A DNA stretch of 64,000 nucleotides from Acanthochlamys bracteata (lineage: Eukaryota > Streptophyta > Magnoliopsida > Pandanales > Velloziaceae): assembly GCA_019914995.1 (NCBI GenBank), contig CM034126.1:501001-565000 (forward strand), in the 5' to 3' direction. Positions 17,081 through 30,217 of the stretch are shown one piece after another. The notes under the pieces were generated by a model, which saw nothing but the letters and a program-made list of their open reading frames with translations, did not search any database and had not been told where the DNA came from. Every line of letters begins with the position of its first letter. The first letter of the stretch is position 1. The position numbers were made by a program, and so were the translations under genes.

Positions 17081-17242
17081 GAAATGAATAGACTGATCTT
17101 TATTCATTTGCCAAGAAGGAATACCATCAACACATGTCTCACTGTAGGAAGTGAATAGACTGTGATCTTTATTCATTTGCCAAGAAGGAATACCCGTCAA
17201 TGCATGTCTCAGTTTACAAAGTGAATAGCGATATTCATTCAT
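17043..17242. repeat. Three tandem copies of a ~67-69 bp unit spanning the PPR stop codon
   Basis: Copies run at about 17043-17109, 17110-17178 and 17179-17242. Each holds AAGAAGGAATACC followed by ATGTCTCACTGTAGGAA and ATAGACTGTGATCTTTATTC, or variants. The first copy carries the last codons and the TAG of the PPR gene. The other two extend the 3' UTR and duplicate the coding tail out of context. The third copy is the most diverged. Confidence 0.85.
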
Positions 17243-17244
17243 CT

Positions 17245-17345
17245 GCTTCAAGAAACATGGTACGGTACAAAGGCTGGCATGGTATGGTATGGTACATGGT
17301 ACAAAGGCTGGCATGGTACATGATCTCCTTCAAGAAACATGGACA
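17245..17345. repeat. GGTATGGTAC-rich duplicated segment
   Basis: CTTCAAGAAACATGG occurs twice about 81 bases apart, and GGTACAAAGGCTGGCATGGTA occurs twice in between, with extra GGTAT/GGTAC repeats. This is a second local tandem duplication just downstream of the PPR 3' triplication. Confidence 0.8.
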
Positions 17346-18706
17346 AGATGAAACTTAACCTGCATAACTTACTGCAAACAACAGGTACGACAACAATGAA
17401 ATGCAACAAGGTTAACTAATATTCTTGATTATGTTTATCAAAATTTTCCATCATGCCGTTGCCTGAGAAAGAATCACTTACAACTTGCTAAATTGTCATT
17501 TTATTATTTCAATTTCGTGGCAGGTTAATGGTGGGAATGGGGATAAGTTAGCTATTCAGTTCGCTTATTGTTATTTCAAGTTAAGGCCCTCAGACAGAGA
17601 GGAGATGAAAAAGTATGCAATGACAATGAAGGCAGAATTAACGAAATTTAGTTGAAGTTAAGCTTTTGCTATTGAGGTTCGTGAATTCTATCTTATATTG
17701 GCAGATTGCCATGACATAGTTGCTAATTTGGTTCTGCTTATGCGATTACAAGCTCTCGTTTTGTCAAGTTCTTCTATGAGGAAATTGGTAATATAAATCC
17801 TGAAAAATATCCGAACATCATGAAATAAAGCTTCAATTCAATTTGTTAATCTTATCTTACAAGTATGTCAGTCATTAGCTTTTGTTAAGCCTGCATCAGC
17901 ATTGGATGGAATCAGCAAGTGTGAAGTATGAGCATAAGCATCCAGCAACACTGATTGCTCTCAAAATCTTCCTTGAAGTTGCTCAAAATAGACATCTTTC
18001 TTGATCCAATTGAAAAATGGCCACCCAGTGTTTAGTTATCGTGTGCCCAAAATTTTGCGGGATCAATCGAATATTAGTTTGGATTATTATTATTTTCTTT
18101 AGTAATGTTTTTCAGCACCATATCCCTTCAAGCTCTCCTACACCTCACTTCCCTCATCTTGATCCAACCATACTCATGCTGCCACGTGGCACTTGCCATA
18201 TCATTTCCCATGCATTATACAGTAGGCTTTCAAGTTTTTTCTGCATTGAAATGCTTTGCCTATCACTGATGTTTCTTTCTTTTCAAATGTCAAAACACAT
18301 GTAACGTGAAATAAAATCTTCATTGTAATAACAACAATCAAATAACAACCATAAACGAAAATGCAAGCTACAGACAAGGAAAGAACTTGTGTGTGCAAAG
18401 CAACACAAAATTATGAACATTTTCTTTTACTTATGGTAGAACAAACACCTTCCCTTGTCCTTGAGAAAAAATCCAAACAAAATATTAACACTCTGTTTTG
18501 TAACACAAGAAAAGGAACTTGTGAATGTGAAATAACTTCAATTCATTATCACCGCACAAGAGCAGAGGTATACAACATTGCTACTCTCCGTTCTGTTCAT
18601 CTCTGTTTCTAGGCCTCTTCTTCTTCTTTCATTCTTTCAACAAAACTCAAGGAAAGAAGAAGGAGAAGAAGAAGAAACAAGGTCTGCAGCTACCTATAAG
18701 AGATTG
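17346..18706. other. PPR downstream flank and PRK promoter
   Basis: No gene is supported. Several short open frames exist but lack recognisable motifs. The final 100 bases before 18707 include AAGGAAAGAAGAAGGAGAAG-type purine-rich leader typical of a plant 5' UTR, and a G-box palindrome lies at 18180-18191. Confidence 0.5.
18180..18191. promoter_or_regulatory. G-box palindrome upstream of phosphoribulokinase
   Basis: A perfect 12-base palindrome, TGCCACGTGGCA, centred about 520 bases upstream of the PRK start codon. CACGTG G-boxes bind bZIP and bHLH factors (HY5, PIF types) and are common in light-regulated photosynthesis genes. The function here is inferred from position and gene identity. 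Confidence 0.55.
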
Positions 18707-20310
18707 ATGGCGGCTTCAACAATTTGTGCAGGCACTGTTTCTTCCTCACTTCATTCACCATGCTCTTGTTCTTCAAAGACAAACTTGGGTTTCTTCAATA
18801 GGAACACTACTTTCATTCTCTTCAACAAGAATACTACTAGTAGAGTACTACAAGTAAAACCTTCAACAACAGACATCTCATGCTCAGCAGCTGCAGAGAA
18901 CCAAACAGTTGTAATTGGATTAGCTGCAGACTCAGGTTGTGGTAAGAGTACCTTTATGAGAAGACTCACAAGTGTTTTTGGTGGCGCCGCGGAACCGCCA
19001 AAGGGAGGAAACCCTGATTCAAACACACTGATCAGTGACATGACTACTGTTATATGTTTGGATGATTACCATTCATTGGATAGAACAGGGAGGAAGGAGA
19101 AAGGAGTTACGGCATTGGATCCAAGAGCAAACAACTTTGATCTTATGTATGAGCAAGTGAAGGCTTTGAAAGAAGGTGTTGCTGTTGATAAACCTATTTA
19201 CAACCATGTTACTGGTTTGCTTGACCCTCCTGAACTTATCGAGCCTCCCAAGATCCTTGTCATTGAAGGCCTTCACCCAATGTATATTATGCCTTAAATT
19301 TTCGTTCTTTAACTTTACATCCATGCAATTAAATTCTTTATGTATGTGTTTAATATCGTTCGAAGTACATTTCAGGTTTGATGCAAGAGTACGCGAGCTA
19401 TTGGACTTCAGTATCTACTTGGATATCAGCAATGAAGTTAAGTTTGCGTGGAAGATTCAGGTAAATTACAAAAAATCTTGTTTATTTTGTTTTCTTATAT
19501 CTGATAATTTTAATGTATATTTCTTTAATGTAACTTGGTATCTGGATGCATTACAGAGAGACATGGCGGAGCGTGGTCACAGCCTTGAGAGCATCAAAGC
19601 TAGTATTGAATCTCGCAAACCAGACTTTGATGCTTATATCGGTAAACAAAATTCAAATAGTTCACATCTAACTTCCTATATCTGTAGTCAATACAGAACA
19701 ATCACAAATTGTTTGTTGTTGATTGCAGACCCACAGAAGCAGTATGCAGATGCAGTGATTGAAGTTCTGCCGACGCAGTTGATTCCTGATGATAATGAAG
19801 GAAAGGTGCTGAGAGTGAGATTGATCATGAAAGAAGGGGTGAAGCATTTCAGCCCTGTCTACTTGTTTGACGAAGGATCAACTATCTCATGGATACCTTG
19901 CGGAAGGAAGCTTAGCTGCTCCTACCCAGGCATCAAGTTCTTCTACGGTCCTGACACCTACTTTGGCCATGAGGTAGCTAAAGAATTTCTTGTAAGCTTT
20001 TAAATCTGACGGTTTGATTTCTTCATCAGTTGTTAATCCTTTGCTTTTGAGTATGCAGGTTTCGGTTTTGGAGATGGACGGGCAGTTTGACAGACTAGAT
20101 GAACTCATCTATGTTGAGAGTCACCTGAGCGACCTCTCCACGAAATTCTACGGCGAAGTCACGCAACAGATGCTGAAACACGCAGATTTCCCTGGAAGCA
20201 ACAATGGCACAGGTCTCTTCCAGACCATCGTAGGATTGAAGATCAGAGACCTTTACGAACAGATCATCTCCGAGAGATCTGCTGCTCCAGCTGAAACAGC
20301 TAAAGTTTAG
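18707..20310 (+). CDS. PRK: Phosphoribulokinase, chloroplastic
   Basis: Five exons: 18707-19281, 19376-19460, 19557-19641, 19729-19973, 20059-20310, joining to 413 aa. The enzyme phosphorylates ribulose 5-phosphate to ribulose 1,5-bisphosphate with ATP, the last step of CO2-acceptor regeneration in the Calvin cycle, in the stroma. The first ~60 residues are Ser/Thr-rich and fit a transit peptide. The P-loop GLAADSGCGKST (71-82) holds one thioredoxin-regulated Cys (78); the partner Cys lies in VICLDDYHS (117). Their spacing of 39 equals that of the spinach pair. The second redox pair, IPCGRKLSC, is also present. Exon 1 ends inside the ATG Met codon of EGLHPM, so the junction reads HPMFDARV, where I recall HPMYD in other plants. 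All redox sites are intact, so normal light regulation through thioredoxin and the GAPDH/CP12 complex is expected. Confidence 0.97.
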
Positions 20311-21281
20311 AACATGAAATAAATCAGTCGAATTCATTGTATTCCTGCTTTCTCTTTATGTGTTTTTCTGCCATTGTTGATTCACCTGAAGCTTGTTGTA
20401 AAACCTGAGAGCAACACGATCTTTATCTGCATTCATTTAAAGGAAAGATTGAGAGCTGTGATGTAGTATAAACGGGCAGATGAGACTGGGTAGCAAAATT
20501 TCTGCCACATGCAAAGTTTGCTCTACATTCATCTGTTTGATCATATTCCACAGAGAAACGCAACAAGTGTTTTTTTTGTCACCGCAGTTTGAAATCACTG
20601 CCATTATAGAATTCCATATACAAGAGTTACGCAGAATATAATGTAAGGCGTAGCGGGTTTCACACTTTGGCACTAAGATAAGCGGCCTACAGCAATCTAA
20701 CAGAATAATGAACTGAAGTTATACAATCTGTTTCAGAGAATAATAAGAACAATGGAATACAATTCATACCGTTATCGCATCTCCAGTCCATTCCTAGGCC
20801 TTCACCTTACAATACACAATAAAAGCACTGGAGCTGAACTACAGAAGGACCATGACAGAAATGATTCCAACATAGGTAGAACTAAAGAAGATGTATGACT
20901 ACAGCAACTTTAAGTAAACATGTGCAGCTACAACGAAGAAGATTATGCCCTTTAACTTAAGATGGAAATCCGCAACCTGGATATAGTTCATGTCTAAACA
21001 TGTAAACATTGCATGATTTTTTCAGCAATTTAGCTAGCAAATTTCCAATGCTACTCAAAGATATTCTTACATCACACAACCAAAGTTCTTTCAGCTCTAG
21101 AATCCAAGGGAGTATTAGAAACCATCGTATGCAACGCAAAGCTAGCTCAAGATGGATTAGGAAAGCTTATGTCATTGGATTATAAAACTTACATTCTGTC
21201 TAACAGTCTCACTATCCCTTGGGCATTTCCTAGAGACCACATCCACATTCTAGAATAGTCAACCCTGGAAACTGTTTGACG
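20311..21281. other. Convergent 3' flanks of PRK and BPC
   Basis: The two genes face each other across about 970 bases. This stretch should hold both 3' UTRs. No additional gene is visible; short frames on either strand have no motifs. Confidence 0.6.
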
Positions 21282-22103
21282 TTACCTGATCGTCACAAAC
21301 TTGTTTGTACCATGCCTTGCCCAGTGATTCTTCAAGTCAACAGGAGAAGAGAGGTCATGCCCCTCGTTAGCGAGTTTGTGCAGAAGCTTTCGGTATGCAC
21401 TAACACTCATTTTTCTTCCTGCCAGGCGAGCACCAGGTCTAGAAGTGCTCATTGGGAGAGGGTACTCAGATATCTTTATGGTACAGCACGAAGACTGCCA
21501 TCCCCCAGCTCCCCATCTATAACACTGGTGAGGAATGCCAGTACAAGTGCATACTGGCGCAGGCATGGAAGATATATCGAATATTTCGCCATCTTCGATA
21601 GTATCTTGGCTCTTCTTCTCGCGTATACCAGTAGATGTTGAGGTTTCTTTCTTCTTTTTTGGCGTGGAAGTCTGTTGTTTTGGTTCTTTCTGCCTTAGTA
21701 CTTTGCTGGAAATGTTGTTTCCCTTGGTAGAAGATTGCTGCTTCTTGACTTTAGAGGATTTAGGCTCAGCCTCGCAAACCTCTCTTCTTTTCTCTGATGC
21801 AATTATGGCGGATGGTGTTTCAATCATCTCTGCATTAATTTGAGTAGATCGTGAATCAGTCATGCTTCTTGTCTCGGATAAAAAGTTTCTCTCACAAGGA
21901 TAGTTCATCATTAATATTCCGGAGCTGGATTGAATTATCATTTGATTCTTGTCGCTATATGTTCCCATCCTCAAAAACGCTCCCTTGTGTCCAGAATCAT
22001 TATGCTCTGGCAATGAAACACCAGAAATGTGTTGTGCAACAGATTCTCCTCCATTATGAGAAAATTCCCAATTCCTTGAAACAGACTTGCCTTTTCTCTC
22101 CAT
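21282..22103 (-). CDS. BPC: BBR/BPC (BASIC PENTACYSTEINE) GAGA-binding transcription factor
   Basis: One coding exon of 273 aa from the ATG at 22103 (MERKGKSV). The frame is open nine bases further but starts there with TTG. The family binds GA/CT repeats in plant promoters and recruits Polycomb and other regulators; homeotic genes such as STK are known targets. The N-terminal half is variable. The middle (about 105-165) is Lys-rich and could act as a nuclear signal (TPKKKKET). The C-terminal ~95 residues form the pentacysteine domain: PVCTCTG, QCYRW and GGWQSSCC give Cys at 185, 187, 194, 206 and 207, followed by GRKMS and the conserved end HWARHGTNKFVTIR. The KNHW and EGHDLSSPVDL wording resembles class II, but the short N-terminus fits neither class cleanly, so the class is left open. 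Confidence 0.95.
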   Translation of the reverse strand: MERKGKSVSRNWEFSHNGGESVAQHISGVSLPEHNDSGHKGAFLRMGTYSDKNQMIIQSSSGILMMNYPCERNFLSETRSMTDSRSTQINAEMIETPSAIIASEKRREVCEAEPKSSKVKKQQSSTKGNNISSKVLRQKEPKQQTSTPKKKKETSTSTGIREKKSQDTIEDGEIFDISSMPAPVCTCTGIPHQCYRWGAGGWQSSCCTIKISEYPLPMSTSRPGARLAGRKMSVSAYRKLLHKLANEGHDLSSPVDLKNHWARHGTNKFVTIR

Positions 22104-23420
22104 GTGAACCAATAAGGAACCAGCTGCCTTGTTTAAAACCTGGTTAGTTTACACACAACACTGTTACCAATTATAAACTCACGAGGCTGGAAAAGAAATC
22201 AGGAAAAAACTTTCAGATTAATATGTAAATGCTAGCAAGAGGAAATTGCCTTCTAAACTTCACACCTCTTCTAAAACAGCAAGTAAAATACGGAACATAC
22301 ATCATGTCCCTAATAATGTCAACGGCAGAACTTTTGATAATTGTTATAAGCTTAGAAGCTCGCAAGCAAACACATTCCTTTCAACAGCATACATCATTAG
22401 AAAGGGTCCAAGGAGATGAAACATCAAGATTACGGAAGTCAAAATAGCAGCCAGATACATGAGGAAAACCACAAAGTCCTTGCCTCCCACATGAATGGTG
22501 AACCACAAAAATAAAGTTACAAAGTAACACCATACCTACAGATGATCAAGAATCGACAGAATGTTATGAAACATCTTCAGCATAGTGGCCTAATATATAA
22601 CATGGATGACCTGGAAGCATGGAGAAATAAAATTGAGCTCACTAGGACAGAATGTTTTGCGATACAAACAGGAAGGTTATGAAACATCTTTGCATAGTGG
22701 CCTTATCCACAAACATGGATGAACTGGAAGCATGGAATATTTCTTTCTGACAATCGAGCTCACTAGGACAGCTGGAAACCGCAGAAAGCAAAAACTTTGA
22801 ACTCTAAGTTCTAACCAAGGGCACCAATATGAAACTTGAACTAAACAAAAGCTGAAAACACAAAAACTCCAACATTCATTGAACAAAATCTGGCATTTGA
22901 AAATATGCACTACTTTGCACATTGCCTCGATAGCTTAACAAGAAGCGCATGACAATTAGAATAAAGACTAATAACTCAAAAAACAATCACTTCGTACAGT
23001 AACAACATGAAGAAAAACCTATTTGCATAGAAACTACATCACAGACAATAAGAAGGGGGAAAAAATACAAGCGAAGAGATCGAGCTTATAACGCACCACA
23101 GTTTACCTTAGATCAAGGTTGAGACATTAAAAACAGGTAACAATTTTGCTACAGGATAACACAAAATGTTTGATCACCTTGAATTATTCCAAAATCCCCA
23201 AAACCCTAAAAAGCACAAACTCAGGGTTTTCTGCTTTCATCCCTCACCATTAGCATGCGACAATCAGAGCAACAACACCACCAGATGAACCCTAGTTCAC
23301 TAAATACCCTTCAGCACTGACACCAAAACAATTCCAAAATTTAAAGAAAACTTGATACCAACCAGAAATTTTGTGGGGAAGCTCACATACCTCACAGGAT
23401 GAAACCTTTTGAGCAGCTGC
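22104..23420 (-). other. Probable 5' UTR and 5'-UTR intron of BPC
   Basis: On the minus strand a good donor, TGTGAG/GTATGTGAG, lies near 23392, and an acceptor-like AACTAACCAG lies near 22140, 30-40 bases before the start codon. Together they suggest a 5'-UTR intron of about 1.25 kb, a common feature of BPC genes. The interval is otherwise non-coding and includes a local duplication at 22563-22771. The splice prediction is inference only. Confidence 0.5.
22563..22771. repeat. Tandem duplication of ~90 bp in the putative BPC leader intron
   Basis: GTTATGAAACATCTTCAGCA at 22563 recurs as GTTATGAAACATCTTTGCAT at 22676. Both copies continue through CATAGTGGCCT, ACATGGATGA, CTGGAAGCATGGA and end in GAGCTCACTAGGACAG (22650 and 22771). 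The copies are clearly diverged, so the event is not recent. Confidence 0.85.
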
Positions 23421-25442
23421 ACCAGTCTGTCTTCTATTATTTCACATTTTGATTCTTGATTCTTCAGCCAAAGCAATCAAAAAATATATATGTATATATT
23501 TCTTGAAAACAAAATAAAAGAGAATTTGATAAGTATTCTGCTTGAGAGAAACAAGAAAATGGAAGTGTTGTTCACTACTTCCCCAGAGATGTTTGTGTTT
23601 TGTAAGGTGAGGATGGGAACTTCCCTTCTTACCCTGCGCCCTCTTGACTGGAATATACTTTTGAGAGTGGCATCATCATCTATCTACGTAGGGGGTAATA
23701 ATATATCACCCGACCAAAAAATTAACCCAAAATTAATATATTTAATTCGAATTAAATTAAATAAATTTATGAATAGATCTTAATTAAATAAATTTAATTT
23801 AATTATTAAATTAGTTGATTTAGATCGATTTTAAATTGACTTACTAATTCGAATTATCATTCTTTAAAAAAATAATTCTTTTCTGATCTTTTTACCGTAT
23901 AATAAAAAATTATAAATTATTAAATTATATTATATTTATAGTTAATAGTTTATTTTCATGTTTTAGTAAAATAATATAAAATAAGAATTATGATTGTTAT
24001 CGAAAATATTATATGTAGATATTTTTTTAATAACGGATATGGAATTAATAGAAAGATTTTTATTAAAATTTTGTCAAATAACTATATTTATTAAAAATTT
24101 TATTGAAAAAATTATTATATATTTATAATTATTAAAATTTAGCTTTTACCATATATTTCAAAAATAAAAATAAAAGAGTTTATTAAAATATTTGAATCGA
24201 TAAAAATATTAAAAAATACACATATTGACGGGCTCTTACTATAGCTTCTCATAAAAAACATCATTCATATTCTTCCAACTAATTTTATAATTTCACTCAA
24301 ATTTAAAAATACAGAACTAAAATTAATAATTTTAATTATTAAATAGAACGATCCATATTTAATATAATTATTAAACAAATTAGTTACAGTTGATAATTTT
24401 GATCCGTATAAATTTATAAAATTAATTTAAAATTAAATAATTTTAATTTAATTATTAAATAGATCGATTCAAAATTGATTTATCAATCGAAATTGTCATA
24501 TCTATTTGAATCATCTATGTAAATGGCCTCTTTTATTAAATAATTCTTCTTTTCGTCTATTTCATTTTTTAAGTCGTTTTGTTATTATAATTTTTTGAAG
24601 CTACTTTCTTTCAAAATTGAATCAAACAACACTCTTTCCATTTTAAATTTTTCTTTGCGGAGTCAACGCTTATTTCGACTAATGTAGATAAACATTAAGT
24701 TAGGAAATTTATTTTAATAATAAAACGGAAGGAAGAATAATTACTTAAAGAAAAAAACCCGGTAGAAATTAGAGAGAAGATTTGGATGCTGAAGTTTTGT
24801 CGTTATATGTTTTGTGACGTCAGTGGTAGCTAAGTACTAACTGAGGATACAAAGACCACACCTTTTGTTTATCTCCAACAAAATATTTCGAGATTTATAC
24901 ATACAATTGGCTTACCATTTTAGACAGCACGTTCAATTTCGAAAATCATATTTGAATTTGGAGTTATGACAGGTAGTTTAGTTTGACATTACTCATTTTT
25001 TTTTATTTTTAAAAACTTTTCCAGAATTTAAAATTTTTTAAAATTTTAAGAAAACCAAATAATTTATACATATACTTTGTTTGTTAGCTAAAAAATAATT
25101 TCACTTCTAAAAAAATCTACTACAGATATTTTATTATAAGTAATTCTAAACTATCTCTAAACGATGTATCTGATTTCATATTCTAAAAAAAGAGGGCCAT
25201 GTATCCTTTGAAAAGAACTTGACAAAAATCAGGTTGCAACATGCAACAGCTCTAGCTCACGCCGACATGCCATCTTACGTTAGCTGAGCCCGGGAAAATT
25301 TAGCAGTAGTACATATTTTGTGACTCCTGTATATTGCAATTACTACTAGGTACGTAAGCCACGTACGTATATTATACAAGCCGCAGTGCTATAACTCTAT
25401 ACCACTCGCTGAACAGGTAATAATACTACAGGCAGAGAGAAG
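23421..25442. other. BPC upstream region and repeat-rich gap
   Basis: No gene is supported. The first 200 bases should hold the BPC promoter. About 23720-24500 is a copy of the dispersed repeat also present at 13860-14640. From about 24500 to 25442 the DNA is AT-rich at first, then more balanced toward the 3' end of the CCT gene. Confidence 0.55.
23720..24500. repeat. Second copy of the 13860-14640 repeat, opposite orientation
   Basis: Blocks such as AATTATTAAATAGATCGATT, GATAATTTTGATCCGTATAA and AATCGATAAAAATATTAAAA mirror blocks of the 13.9-14.6 kb repeat in reverse complement, including the middle section with AATATATTTTT/CAAAAATAAAAA. Similarity is clear by eye but diverged. Confidence 0.55.
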
Positions 25443-28390
<2,948 letters not shown>

Positions 28391-30217
28391 TGATAGAAGG
28401 AGAGAATCCAGAAGGAGGTTTTAGAGAGAGAGACAGCAAGCGTGGAATTGAGAAGAAGAGCGGGAGAGACCTGTTTATAGCATATACAGGTCCTGTAAAA
28501 TTCCAAGTTTGCCCTTATTAGGTTAATCAAATTAAGATTAGATATTCCACTATTTTTTATTTAAGTTTTTCTTTTTCCTTTCTTCAAGATTCAAGCATAA
28601 GATGAAAACAAGAAGATTGAAAAACTAATCAAACCACTAAGTTAACTAATGCTTAATTAATCTACTAAAAATAGATGATGAATATAGTTAGTAAACGTTC
28701 TAAATGAATATTTTCACAAATGTTTAAACTTTTGGTACATGCTTAAAAGTTTATATTTATATTTCTACGTGACATCATGGAGAAAACTAGAAGCATAAAA
28801 ATATAGAGTAAGATAATCAGTGTTGTGGCATTTCTTCTAGCAAAATAATGTGTCATTCACTTTATGTTTCTATCAAGATATATAAACTTTTGATGTGGCA
28901 ATTTATAATACGACTTGATGTTGATATTTCAGCTAGTGAAGAAACTAGAGCGTTTGCAACTTATATTAGATTGCATTGGTCCTACTAATAAATTCAATAG
29001 AAAATTATTCAGAGTAGTACATAATGGGCATACTTATTTTCTCTAAATTGAATTATTAAAATTAAATGTTCTAAAATAAGTTATTTAAAAATAATTTTGA
29101 AAAATAGCTTCCTCTTTATATATATTTGTTATTAAAAATAATTAAAAATAGTTTTTAAAAAACTGAGTTCAATATGTTAGCAAGACGTCCCATTTATGTA
29201 AGTTCTTGAATAGAAGCTTATCATAAAGCAGTGAAAGAAAGCTTATTTTTCTTTGAAAAGTTCAATCAGATCATTTACGTGTTGGGATATTTGTTTTGTT
29301 CTTCATTTTTTTTCGTTTAAAGTGAAAATGAATTTTACTCTCCATAAAAGAAAAGAAAAAGGAAGAGAATTGTAAAAACTTCAAAGTAAAACCAATAGTA
29401 ACTAAAATGTTAAAAGAAAAAAAAAATTTATAAAGTTCAAGGGTGATATTTGTGTCAAGATACATGCCTCAACTTCTGAAGGGTATTGTTACACAAATAT
29501 AGGATACAAAAGTGCGAAAAAGGTACGATATCGAACGCCTTTACATCACAAAAGACCTGAATGATTTTGTTTGAATTGCTTATTAAAAAAATATATATCT
29601 ATGTTAAAGAAAAATTTAGTCTCACATTGCTATTTTGAAATGATATTTATAAAAACGGTCCGATTTATTCTAGAATAAAAATAGCCCGCTTTATTTTAAA
29701 GCAGATAGCCCGTCTCATTCAAAGGATATTTGTTCGCTTATTGTAGGGAAAGTAGCCCATTTTATTTCAGCGCAGTTCGCCCGCTTCATTCCATTCATTA
29801 CAAAGCACGTAGCCTACATCAATTCAATTAAAAAAAAAAAAAGAACGCTCTGTTGGAGGGCAAATGTTAAAAAAAAAATATAGTCCCACATTACTTATCA
29901 ATAGTTCTGAAATGATATTCATAAAGACATGAGCACACTCTTCTCATTGCCAATTGATTTTGAAAAGAATCTTAAATTCGTCACAATCTAGAATAAAAAA
30001 ATTTTAAAATTTTTCAAAAACAAATTTAATATACAACATATAATTAGTATATTTTTTTAATTTTAAATTTTTTTAATAAAATACGGTAAAGTTTTATTTA
30101 AAAATATAAAAGAATTGTAAAAATAAAGTGCCATAAGACAATCACATAGAACTTTCCAATTTAAATTGCAACGGACGTACAGTATCAATAAAAATCCAAA
30201 AGATCTATTCGATGTTT
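28391..30217. other. CCT promoter and downstream flank of the sugar symporter
   Basis: The CCT promoter and 5' UTR lie just right of 28390 (GAGAGAGAGACAGC leader). From about 28500 the region is AT-rich and geneless. At 29640-29820 three to four short imperfect repeats of the type TAGCCCG(C/T)TTTATTTTA occur, followed by poly-A. The sequence TTAGTCTCACATTGCTATTTTGAAATG near 29620 recurs as TAGTCCCACATTACTTATC near 29880, so about 29600-29930 may be a small repeated element. Confidence 0.5.
29600..29935. repeat. Short direct repeats flanking a TAGCCCG-type array
   Basis: Two diverged copies of a segment (AGTCTCACATTGC ... TGAAATGATATTTATAAA and AGTCCCACATTAC ... TGAAATGATATTCATAAA) lie about 260 bases apart. 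Between them are imperfect units TAGCCCGCTTTATTTTAAAG, TAGCCCGTCTCATTC, TAGCCCATTTTATTTCAG and CGCCCGCTTCATTCCATTC. Spaced direct repeats of this kind could be the ends of a small retroelement or just local duplication. Confidence 0.55.

Noticed and set aside
21535-22147. Plus-strand frames of about 100 codons opposite the BPC exon
   Set aside because: They are antisense to a strongly supported conserved protein and have no recognisable domain.
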